A DNA stretch of 5,201 nucleotides from Eggerthella sp. CAG:209 (GTDB lineage: Bacteria > Actinomycetota > Coriobacteriia > Coriobacteriales > Eggerthellaceae): positions 1 to 5,201 of the forward strand of contig FR884638.1 of assembly GCA_000436075.1 (NCBI GenBank), read 5' to 3'. Below, one piece after another: positions 1 through 5,078 of this stretch. Below the pieces are notes generated by a model. It did not search any database and was not told where the DNA came from. It was given only the letters and a program-made list of their open reading frames with translations. Made by a program: the position numbers and the translations under genes. Positions within the stretch are counted from its first letter, which is position 1; each line of letters begins with the position of its first letter.

Positions 1-876
1 CCGTGTTCGTTATCTGCGGTATCTTGGGTACAGCAGTCGTAATTGCTTGCTTCTTCTTCCTTGAAGAATCTCCTCGTTGGCTGGCTATGAAGGGCCGCAC
101 CGACGAAGCGAACAAGATTTGCTGCGAATTTGAAGCCAGTGCCGAGAAAGTGACTGGTTCCAAGCTCGAGCCCGTAACTCAGGAAGAAATCCAGCGTCGT
201 GTTGACGAGGGCGAGGTCAAGGAACTTCCTTGGGCATTCCTCTTCAAGAAGAAGATGCTTGCTCGTACCCTTACCGCAATGCTTCTTTGCTTCACGATGA
301 ACGTGCTGGTTTACACCATCATTTCCTGGACTCCTTCCATCCTGAAGGCGAATGGCTTCGATGTTCATCTGGCAACCACGATGACCGTTGTTATGCAGCT
401 CGGTATTCCTGTTGGCGTTGGCGCTCTTACCTTCTACGTTGAGAAGGTTAACCGCAAGACCATCCTGATCGTAACCTACGTTCTGGTGGCAATCCTCGGT
501 CCTATTTGGGCAATGCTCCCAACCGATCAGCCCGCGCTGGTAATGTTCTTCGGCTTCCTGATCTGCGTCTGCACCTTCACGAACTCCGTTACCACTTCGG
601 CGATCTACCTGTCCGAGCCTTTCCCAACGGCCTGCCGTATCCGCGGCGCCGGGCCGTATCCGCGGCGCCGGTGTTGCTAACGCCTTCGGCCGCCTGGGTG
701 GCATCCTGAGCCCTATGTGGATTGCGTTCTTCATGACCACCACTTTGGGTACCACCGGCTGCTACATCATTAACTCTGCGTTGGCCATCTTCACAGCAAT
801 CTGGCTGGCTATCTTCGGTGTTGAGACTCGTGGCCGTACGCTCGAGGAGATCACCAAGGGTCTGCTTGACGACTAG
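1..876 (+). pseudogene. MFS transporter, C-terminal part, frameshifted (5' end outside window)
   Basis: This is the second half of a 12-helix major facilitator, an inner-membrane secondary transporter. Read from position 3, it starts inside TM6 and continues into EESPRWLAMKGR, the cytoplasmic signature that follows TM6 in sugar-porter and related MFS families. Hydrophobic segments fitting TM7-TM10 follow, with a VEKVNRK loop between TM8 and TM9. After TM10 comes YLSEPFPTACRIRGAG, the usual E-x-FPT-x-x-R-x-x-G motif. There a 19-bp tandem duplication shifts the frame and gives a stop at 678-680. With one copy removed, the protein runs on as VANAFGRLGGILSP, then TM11, TM12 and a charged tail (TRGRTLEEITKGLLDD) to the TAG at 874-876, 67 residues more. 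That downstream frame is clean, so the lesion looks recent or artefactual. The substrate cannot be read from sequence; the nearby quinate/shikimate dehydrogenase suggests a cyclic polyol acid. The MFS assignment is sure; loss of function is likely if the duplication is real. Confidence 0.88.
634..671 (+). repeat. Perfect 19-bp tandem duplication causing a frameshift
   Basis: The 19-bp unit beginning GCCGTATCC and ending GCGCCGG occurs at 634-652 and again, directly abutting and identical, at 653-671. Nineteen is not a multiple of three, so the second copy moves the transporter out of frame. The encoded residues of the first copy (CRIRGAG) belong to a conserved MFS motif, and deleting either copy gives a continuous family-like sequence. 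The unit is GC-rich and contains the palindromes CCGCGG and GGCGCC, which could favour polymerase slippage or assembly error. Confidence 0.95.
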
Positions 877-908
877 CTGACATACGCTGAGAAATCAGCC
901 CTCTCTGG

Positions 909-938
909 AACGGGGCCTGGGACGGCCCCGTTCTTTTT
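909..938 (+). terminator. Rho-independent terminator of the MFS gene
   Basis: A perfect 9-bp GC-rich stem pairs AACGGGGCC (909-917) with GGCCCCGTT (924-932) around a 6-nt loop, followed by CTTTTT. It lies 32 nt after the restored transporter stop, as expected for the end of that transcript. Confidence 0.93.
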
Positions 939-1050
939 GATGAAGCTGTTCGGACATAGCAGCTGTGTAGTAAATACAGAGCCTTTCATCTTGGGTTATG
1001 ATGCGAAAAGGATTGGGCTGAATTCTCAGAAGCGTCATTCGAGGGAAATT

Positions 1051-1071
1051 TACCTTGACTGATAAAAGGTA
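1051..1071. promoter_or_regulatory. Candidate operator dyad upstream of the VOC gene
   Basis: The inverted repeat TACCTT-N9-AAGGTA lies 28-48 nt before the VOC start codon. Its size and spaced-dyad form resemble LysR-type binding sites, and a LysR regulator is encoded at 4173-5078, but this exact sequence was not found elsewhere in the window. The rest of 939-1098 shows no convincing -35/-10 pair: TATGAT at 997-1002 is a fair -10 without a matching -35, and TTGACT at 1055-1060 has no well-spaced -10. Assignment as an operator is inference. Confidence 0.3.
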
Positions 1072-1098
1072 GAGAAGCGAATTATAGGAGGGGTTTGA

Positions 1099-1587
1099 AT
1101 GAGTGCAGAAAATGCAAAGGAAATGGTTGAGCTTCTTGGTGATATCACGCAAGTGGGTATTGTCATCGAAGACATGGAAAAGGCCAAGGCGGGTATGTTA
1201 AAGGTATTTGGCCTCAAGCCCGATGCGGAAAGCGACAATCTCTACAAGAAGACGTGGTATCGCGGAGAGATTATCGATGCGCCGGTAAAAGCCGCATTCT
1301 ATAACCAGCTGAATGTTCAGTTGGAATTTTTGCAGCCGGTGGGAGATACCGACACCATTTGGCACGACTATCTGGATGAGGGTTTCCGCAAGCATGGTCA
1401 TGCCCTTCATCATCTACGCTTTGACGTTGAAGACAACGACGAGGTTACTAAAGCCATGGAGGAACGCGGTATTGCCAAGTATATGGAAGGCAAATCGCTC
1501 GTTGACCCTACAGCGACGTTTACGTACTACGACTCTGTGGAGGCCCTGGGCTTCATCATTGAGGCGGTAACCAAGTCCAAGAAGTAG
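1099..1587 (+). CDS. VOC-superfamily (glyoxalase-fold) metalloprotein
   Basis: This 162-residue soluble protein has two beta-alpha-beta-beta-beta modules of the vicinal oxygen chelate fold, closest in style to the glyoxalase_4/methylmalonyl-CoA epimerase group. Module one starts at ITQVGIVIEDMEKA (16-29) and ends at VQLEFLQP (73-80). Module two starts at GHALHHLRFDVED (100-112) and ends at ALGFIIEAV (149-157). The expected metal ligands fall at Gln18, Glu76, His105 (or His104) and Glu155. In methylmalonyl-CoA epimerases the first ligand is usually His; Gln there recalls human glyoxalase I. Family members are epimerases, isomerases, lyases or dioxygenases, so the reaction is unknown; a role in the neighbouring polyol-acid pathway is inferred from position only. 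The ATG at 1099 is chosen because AGGAGGGG (1086-1093) precedes it at ideal spacing. It stands between two terminators, so it is probably transcribed alone. Confidence 0.85.
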   Translation: MSAENAKEMVELLGDITQVGIVIEDMEKAKAGMLKVFGLKPDAESDNLYKKTWYRGEIIDAPVKAAFYNQLNVQLEFLQPVGDTDTIWHDYLDEGFRKHGHALHHLRFDVEDNDEVTKAMEERGIAKYMEGKSLVDPTATFTYYDSVEALGFIIEAVTKSKK

Positions 1588-1615
1588 GTTTCTTTCGCGT
1601 GCCCTTTCTAATGAC

Positions 1616-1633
1616 TTAGCTCTTTTGAGCTAA
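1616..1633 (+). other. Small inverted repeat after the VOC stop codon
   Basis: TTAGCTC (1616-1622) and GAGCTAA (1627-1633) form a perfect 7-bp stem with a TTTT loop. No T-run follows, so it is not a terminator by itself; it may protect the 3' end of the transcript or be incidental. The clear terminator lies about 40 nt further on. Confidence 0.4.
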
Positions 1634-1674
1634 CCTTAAAGATCAATTTTCTTAATGAATAAATTCGATTCTGT

Positions 1675-1708
1675 AAGCTCACGACGTATGTCGTGAGCTT
1701 TTCTTATT
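1675..1708 (+). terminator. Rho-independent terminator of the VOC gene
   Basis: A perfect 11-bp stem pairs AAGCTCACGAC (1675-1685) with GTCGTGAGCTT (1690-1700) around a 4-nt GTAT loop. It is followed by the T-rich tail TTCTTATT. It separates the VOC transcript from the dehydrogenase gene downstream. Confidence 0.92.
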
Positions 1709-1728
1709 GTGAAACATAATTAGAAACC

Positions 1729-1752
1729 TATGGTTTACCACCTAAAACCATA
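1729..1752. promoter_or_regulatory. Distal 24-bp dyad, candidate regulator site
   Basis: TATGGTTT-N8-AAACCATA is a perfect 8-8-8 inverted repeat. An overlapping shorter dyad, AAACC-TAT-GGTTT, occupies 1724-1736. The element lies in an AT-rich stretch about 70 bp upstream of the putative -10. No T-tract follows, so a DNA-protein site is more likely than a terminator. Binding by the nearby LysR regulator is a guess. Confidence 0.45.
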
Positions 1753-1770
1753 CTATTGCGTTATGTAATA

Positions 1771-1794
1771 GTTAGCTCTTGAGCAGGAGTTAAC
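1771..1794. promoter_or_regulatory. Proximal 24-bp dyad, candidate regulator site
   Basis: GTTAGCTC-N8-GAGTTAAC is an inverted repeat with one mismatch in eight. It is flanked by AATAG and CTATT, which extend the symmetry with a 2-nt offset. It has the same 8-8-8 architecture as the dyad at 1729-1752, lies 42 bp from it centre to centre, and ends just before the putative -35. This geometry suits an activator contacting RNA polymerase. Confidence 0.4.
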
Positions 1795-1798
1795 ACTA

Positions 1799-1828
1799 TT
1801 GGATTCAACTGAAGCCCGACCGCATAAT
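1799..1828 (+). promoter_or_regulatory. Candidate sigma-70-type promoter of the Gfo/Idh/MocA gene
   Basis: A weak -35 TTGGAT (1799-1804) and a good -10 CATAAT (1823-1828, five of six to TATAAT) are separated by 18 bp. Transcription would begin near 1835, leaving a short leader before the ribosome binding site. A weak -35 with dyads immediately upstream is the usual pattern of an activator-dependent promoter. Confidence 0.45.
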
Positions 1829-1870
1829 CAAAGTTGTCAGAGGGGATAACACCTAAGGAAGGGGATTCTG

Positions 1871-2914
1871 ATGGATAAGATCAAGCTTGCGGTTCTCGGT
1901 TTGAACCAGGGCTCTAAAATTGCTCGTGATGCAAAGGCAAACCCGGAAATCGAACTGGTTGCTGTTGCTGGTTTTGGCGATCACGATGTAAAGGTTGCGG
2001 AAGAACTCGGCGTTCCTCTGTATAACGACTATACGTTGCTTCTCAAGCAGGAAGACCTGGATGCAGTTGCTATTGCGCTGCCTAATACGCTCCATGTTCA
2101 GTCCACCGAGTTGGCTCTTGCCGCCGGTATCAAGAACATCTTGCTCGAGAAGCCCATCGCAAACACCGTTGAAGAGGCGGAGCACATCATCAAGATCTGC
2201 GAAGACGCTGGTGCAACGCTCCTGGTTGGCCATCATCGCCGCTCTTCCAATCGCTACCAGCTGCTTCGTCAGGTTATCGACTCCGGCAAGCTGGGCAAGA
2301 TCGTCGGCATTCAGTCGAACTACGCTATCGCAAAGCCTCACGAGTACTTTGATGTTGAATGGCACACAAAGAAGGGCTCGGGCCCGCTTCTGATCAACGC
2401 TATCCACGACTTCGACGATTTGAACTTCGTAACAGGAATGAAGCCCACCAAGGTATACGCTGCAGCCCGCAACACCATTCGGGGTAACGAAGTTGAGGAC
2501 TCCGTATCCGCTGTTGTTGAGTATGAGGGCGGCGTAACTGCTAGCTACTTTGTATCCGATGGCACCCCTGGTCCTTGGAACTATGACTTGGCAGCCGAGG
2601 AGAACACTTTCTTCACCATGTGCCCTGGTGAAAACAGCATGCGCGTATTCGGCACCAAGGGTTCGTTCGGCTTCCCGAATATGGATCTGTACTATCAGGA
2701 CGACGACGCCTACGGTTGGTTGCAGCCCATCAAGCACGAGCACTTCGACGTTGAGAAGAACGATCCGATGACTGCTGAGCTCGAGCACTTCGTAGATCTG
2801 TGCTTGGGACGCGAAACCACTCCGCGTTGCACCGGCGATAATGCGCTCGATACCCTCAAGGTAATCAACGCAATTCAGAAATCTGCCGAAGACGAAACTC
2901 CGGTGAAGCTCTAA
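1871..2914 (+). CDS. Gfo/Idh/MocA-family NAD(P)-dependent oxidoreductase
   Basis: This 347-residue cytoplasmic dehydrogenase has the usual family length. An N-terminal Rossmann domain begins IKLAVLGLNQG (4-14), where Asn12 replaces the middle glycine of G-x-G-x-x-G. ALPNTLH (69-75) and LLEKPIANTVEEAE (91-104) follow; EKP with Lys94 is the family's signature and Lys94 the expected catalytic lysine. The alpha/beta C-terminal domain carries GHHRRSSN (120-127) and INAIHDFDDL (175-184), with His179 and Asp182 matching the H-x-x-D catalytic pair. The family oxidises or reduces hydroxyls on sugars, inositols and related cyclic polyols; the substrate here is not determinable. The adjacent quinate/shikimate dehydrogenase makes a cyclitol or quinate-derived substrate attractive. 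ATG at 1871 is supported by AAGGAAGGGG (1855-1864). Probably driven by the promoter at 1799-1828. Family assignment is firm, substrate inferred. Confidence 0.92.
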   Translation: MDKIKLAVLGLNQGSKIARDAKANPEIELVAVAGFGDHDVKVAEELGVPLYNDYTLLLKQEDLDAVAIALPNTLHVQSTELALAAGIKNILLEKPIANTVEEAEHIIKICEDAGATLLVGHHRRSSNRYQLLRQVIDSGKLGKIVGIQSNYAIAKPHEYFDVEWHTKKGSGPLLINAIHDFDDLNFVTGMKPTKVYAAARNTIRGNEVEDSVSAVVEYEGGVTASYFVSDGTPGPWNYDLAAEENTFFTMCPGENSMRVFGTKGSFGFPNMDLYYQDDDAYGWLQPIKHEHFDVEKNDPMTAELEHFVDLCLGRETTPRCTGDNALDTLKVINAIQKSAEDETPVKL

Positions 2915-2929
2915 GCCTTCTCTCTGGTG

Positions 2930-2959
2930 TGCTTTGCTCTATCTACTCCAGGCAAAGCA
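2930..2959 (+). other. Spacer hairpin 1
   Basis: TGCTTTGC (2930-2937) pairs perfectly with GCAAAGCA (2952-2959) across a 14-nt loop, and one G:U pair can extend it. It starts 15 nt after the upstream stop codon. No T-run follows. It is the first of four consecutive stem-loops in the spacer before the quinate/shikimate dehydrogenase gene. Confidence 0.5.
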
Positions 2960-2969
2960 TGGCTATTGC

Positions 2970-3019
2970 CCCTCCCGGGCTACCACCCAACAAGCCCGGG
3001 AGGGAATTACCTCCCTTTT
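2970..3019 (+). terminator. Strong hairpin 2 with overlapping alternative terminator fold
   Basis: CCCTCCCGGGCT (2970-2981) pairs perfectly over 12 bp with AGCCCGGGAGGG (2993-3004) around an 11-nt loop. The 3' arm has a second possible partner: GGGAGG (2998-3003) can pair with CCTCCC (3010-3015) around GAATTA, and TTTT (3016-3019) follows directly, giving a short intrinsic-terminator shape. The two folds cannot coexist. Either this simply ends the upstream transcript, or it is an attenuator-like switch; the longer stem is clearly the more stable, so regulation is speculative. Confidence 0.6.
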
Positions 3020-3038
3020 AAATCTCTTTATTACCTTT

Positions 3039-3054
3039 GGGGTTTCAACACCCC
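3039..3054 (+). other. Spacer hairpin 3 (short)
   Basis: GGGGT (3039-3043) pairs with ACCCC (3050-3054) around a 6-nt loop. The stem is only 5 bp and no T-run follows. It is listed because it continues the series of stem-loops between the two dehydrogenase genes. Confidence 0.35.
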
Positions 3055-3072
3055 TAATCATTTGCTTGCTCC

Positions 3073-3108
3073 GAAGGTGGTGGGCGTTGCACGAAGCCCA
3101 CCACCTTC
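3073..3108 (+). promoter_or_regulatory. Strong 13-bp hairpin directly before the ydiB ribosome binding site
   Basis: GAAGGTGGTGGGC (3073-3085) pairs perfectly with GCCCACCACCTTC (3096-3108) around a 10-nt loop. Its tail is TCTCCT, not a clean T-run, so it is a poor intrinsic terminator. The stem ends only 6 nt before the Shine-Dalgarno GAAAGGA (3115-3121), where it could stabilise a processed 5' end, limit upstream readthrough or influence ribosome access. Its function is inferred; the structure itself is plain in the sequence. Confidence 0.6.
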
Positions 3109-3128
3109 TCTCCTGAAAGGATAATGTC

Positions 3129-3995
3129 ATGGGAATCGACATCAACATCTCCGGCGCAACTAAACTCGTTGGCCTTGTAGGCTCTCCCGTTGAGCATTCT
3201 ATGTCTCCAGTAATGCACAGCGATTCGTTCCAGAAGATGGGCGTGAATGCGGTTTACACGGCATTTGATGTGACGCCCGATAAGCTTGCCGATGTCGTTA
3301 AGGGCTTGGCCGAAATGGGTGCGGTTGGCTACAACGTAACGATGCCCTGCAAAACATGCGTTGGTCAGTACCTTGACGAGCTGACCCCTGCAGCAGAGCT
3401 GATGGGTGCCGTTAATACCGTTGTTATTAAAGACGGTAAGTCTATCGGCCACAACACTGACGGTGCTGGCTTTGTTGAGAACCTTCGTCGCCATGGTTTT
3501 GATCCTGAAGGCAAAGTAGTAACCATTGTTGGTGCTGGTGGTGCAGGTTCTGCAATCTTCACCCAGCTTGCTCTTGATGGCGTTGCTTGTGTAAACGTCT
3601 TCAATCTTAAGGACGATTTCTGGGCTGCAACTCGTGAGCGTGTTGTTGATCTATCTCACAAGACGGGCGTTCCTATGGTTTTGAACGACCTCGACAACAA
3701 GGAACAGCTTGCACGTGCCGTGAAGAACTCTCAGCTCTTCATCAATGCAACTCGTGTTGGCATGCCCCCGCTGGACAACGAATGCACCATCGACGAAGAA
3801 ATGCTGCATGATAACCTGTTCGTTGCGGACACCGTCTACGATCCGCGTGAGACCAAGCTCATCAAGATGGCAAAAGCCCATGGCTTGGAAACTGCTCCTG
3901 GTATCGAGATGCTTCTGCAGCAGGCGGCCCTAGGTGAAAAGATCTGGTTCGATATCGAGATGCCGACCGACTATATCGAGGAGAAGTACTTCTAG
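3129..3995 (+). CDS. ydiB: Quinate/shikimate dehydrogenase, YdiB type
   Basis: This 288-residue enzyme oxidises quinate to 3-dehydroquinate and/or shikimate to 3-dehydroshikimate with NAD(P)+. The substrate domain has HSMSP (23-27, Ser24/Ser26), GYNVTMPCK (67-75, catalytic Lys75), LTPAAELMGAVNTV (85-98) and NTDGAGF (109-115, catalytic Asp111). The cofactor domain has VGAGGAGSA (134-142), then FNLKDDFW (158-165). An Asp after the second strand is typical of YdiB (FNRRDEFF) rather than of NADP-specific AroE, which has an NRT motif there. NATRVGMPPLDNE (206-218), Gln265 and the tail MPTDYIEEKYF also resemble YdiB and its quinate-operon relatives. No aromatic-pathway genes adjoin it, so a catabolic role is favoured over biosynthesis. 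ATG at 3129 follows GAAAGGA (3115-3121) by 7 nt; the ATG at 3124 is out of frame and soon stops. The preceding spacer is highly structured, and a terminator follows. Activity on quinate versus shikimate is undecided. Confidence 0.92.
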   Translation: MGIDINISGATKLVGLVGSPVEHSMSPVMHSDSFQKMGVNAVYTAFDVTPDKLADVVKGLAEMGAVGYNVTMPCKTCVGQYLDELTPAAELMGAVNTVVIKDGKSIGHNTDGAGFVENLRRHGFDPEGKVVTIVGAGGAGSAIFTQLALDGVACVNVFNLKDDFWAATRERVVDLSHKTGVPMVLNDLDNKEQLARAVKNSQLFINATRVGMPPLDNECTIDEEMLHDNLFVADTVYDPRETKLIKMAKAHGLETAPGIEMLLQQAALGEKIWFDIEMPTDYIEEKYF

Positions 3996-4020
3996 TTCTC
4001 GTTCTCGTATTTAGATTGAG

Positions 4021-4053
4021 CCCCGGCGTCAATGACGTCGGGGTTTTCTTCTT
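4021..4053 (+). terminator. Rho-independent terminator of ydiB
   Basis: CCCCGGCGTC (4021-4030) pairs with GACGTCGGGG (4034-4043), 10 bp including one G:U pair, around a 3-nt loop. A T-rich tail TTTTCTTCTT follows. It lies 25 nt after the ydiB stop and isolates the regulator gene downstream. Confidence 0.93.
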
Positions 4054-4076
4054 TATCTGCAGGTAGAATCATTCAT

Positions 4077-4106
4077 TTGATGATTGATCTACGGATAATT
4101 CATAAC
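4077..4106 (+). promoter_or_regulatory. Candidate promoter of the LysR-type regulator gene with overlapping dyad
   Basis: TTGATG (4077-4082) and CATAAC (4101-4106) are spaced by 18 bp and each match four of six consensus bases. Further AT-rich -10-like hexamers, GATAAT (4118-4123) and TACAAT (4125-4130), lack good -35 partners. An imperfect 24-bp dyad at 4080-4103 (ATGA-T-ATC against GAT-A-TCAT, eight of twelve positions symmetric) covers the same bases and could be an autoregulatory site, as is common for LysR-type genes. Both calls are tentative. Confidence 0.35.
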
Positions 4107-4172
4107 TTTTCTGTTCAGATAATCTACAATCGGTTCGAAAGAATTAAAACTCAGCATTAAGGAGACTTTCAG

Positions 4173-5078
4173 ATGAGGCTTGATTACCTGAGGTACTTCG
4201 ATCATCTAGCTGAGGTATTAAACTACACTCGTGCAGCCGAAGATCTCTTCATTGCGCAACCGACACTTTCGGTGGCTATTAAGCGTATGGAAAAAGAGCT
4301 CGGTATCAAGCTGTTTCAGCGCAGTGAAGGCTCAACGCGCATCGAGCTTACCGAAATGGGTAAGGCGTATCACGAGTATGTTGCGTTGGCGTTGAAGGAC
4401 TTGGACAAGGGGCTGCGCATTGCTCGTGAAATTCAGGGGGAGATGAATTCTTCGGTTCGCGTTGGAACGATCTATGCCATGCAGGGGCGTTTTTGGTCCG
4501 AGGCTATTGAGTCTTTTATCTCTTCTTCGCAGGTAAAGCCTCAAATTGCTATTGAGCAGGCATTTTCTCCAGAATTGACTCAGCGCTTGCGCAAGGGCGA
4601 CATCGATGTAGCGTTTTGCTCTCGTGTAGAAGGGTGCGACGATTTCAACCATGTATTGGTGTGGTCGCAGCCGCTTGTTTTGGGCGTTCATAAGGACAGC
4701 CCCCTTGCAAAGCGAAAGAGCATCAACCTTTCTGAGCTTGGCGGCAAGGAAGTGCTTACCTACAGCTCTTCTTCTCCGACCGATTCGTCTATCACGAAGC
4801 TTCTGCCTTTGGACAGCATGAATCTGCGTCGTGAGTATGCAGACGAGATCACTATGTGTTCGCTGGTAACTTCGAGTAAAGACAAAATGGCGCTCTTTTG
4901 CTATTCCTTCTTGGTTTCGGCTTTCCAAGATGTTGTCTGCTTGCGCATCAACGACCTACCTGCTGACTTCCACAAGGTGTACTTGACCAGCCGAAGGGAA
5001 ACGCACCCTAAAGTGGTAGATGACTTCATCGAGTTCATGAGCGCCTACCGATTCCCCAACATCATGTCTCAAGAATAG
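4173..5078 (+). CDS. LysR-type transcriptional regulator
   Basis: This 301-residue protein has the normal length and order of the LysR family. A winged helix-turn-helix occupies about 1-63, including FDHLAEVLNYTRAAEDLF, AQPTLSVAIKRMEKELG (28-44) and KLFQRSEGSTRIELTEMG (46-63). A linker helix spans about 64-90, and a two-lobed periplasmic-binding-like effector domain about 94-297. The effector part shows the typical LRKGDIDVAFCSR (139-151) and PLVLGVHKDSPLA (167-179). Such proteins bind DNA as tetramers and change promoter contacts when a small pathway metabolite binds. ATG at 4173 follows AAGGAGA (4159-4165) by 7 nt. LysR genes are often divergent from their targets; here it is co-oriented, downstream of all the enzyme genes and behind a terminator, so its targets are not proven. 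The enzyme promoters at 1051-1071 and 1729-1828 are natural candidates, with a quinate/shikimate-related effector as a guess. Confidence 0.93.
   Translation: MRLDYLRYFDHLAEVLNYTRAAEDLFIAQPTLSVAIKRMEKELGIKLFQRSEGSTRIELTEMGKAYHEYVALALKDLDKGLRIAREIQGEMNSSVRVGTIYAMQGRFWSEAIESFISSSQVKPQIAIEQAFSPELTQRLRKGDIDVAFCSRVEGCDDFNHVLVWSQPLVLGVHKDSPLAKRKSINLSELGGKEVLTYSSSSPTDSSITKLLPLDSMNLRREYADEITMCSLVTSSKDKMALFCYSFLVSAFQDVVCLRINDLPADFHKVYLTSRRETHPKVVDDFIEFMSAYRFPNIMSQE

Noticed and set aside
634..671. Programmed ribosomal frameshift site
   Set aside because: There is no slippery heptamer, and the frame change is fully explained by the exact 19-bp duplication.
672..876. Separate short gene encoding only the last two transporter helices
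   Set aside because: There is no ribosome binding site or start codon after the premature stop; the segment is the shifted continuation of the transporter.
895..1152. Minus-strand open frame across the terminator and the VOC start
   Set aside because: It reads through a clear intrinsic terminator and the 5' end of a real gene, with no supporting motif.
1853..2788. Long minus-strand open frame (311 codons) antisense to the Gfo/Idh/MocA gene
   Set aside because: The plus strand encodes a complete family protein with EKP and H-x-x-D motifs and a good ribosome binding site; the antisense frame shows no recognisable domain and is a codon-usage shadow.
2927..3124. Small plus-strand open frames in the spacer before ydiB (for example 65 and 60 codons), possible leader peptides
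   Set aside because: No Shine-Dalgarno precedes them, starts are poor, and they run through the strong hairpins; the composition is explained by the RNA stems.
3124..3126. Alternative ATG start 5 nt upstream of the ydiB start
   Set aside because: It is out of frame with the dehydrogenase, reaches a stop within about 20 codons and is too close to the Shine-Dalgarno.
3129..3995. Biosynthetic AroE as the main assignment
   Set aside because: The FNLKDD cofactor loop, the NATRVGMPPLDNE segment and the C-terminal tail resemble YdiB/quinate dehydrogenases, and no chorismate-pathway genes adjoin it; some shikimate activity is still expected.
4332..4928. Minus-strand open frame (198 codons) antisense to the LysR gene
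   Set aside because: It lies wholly inside an unambiguous LysR-type gene, its translation looks like random basic sequence and no ribosome binding site supports it.
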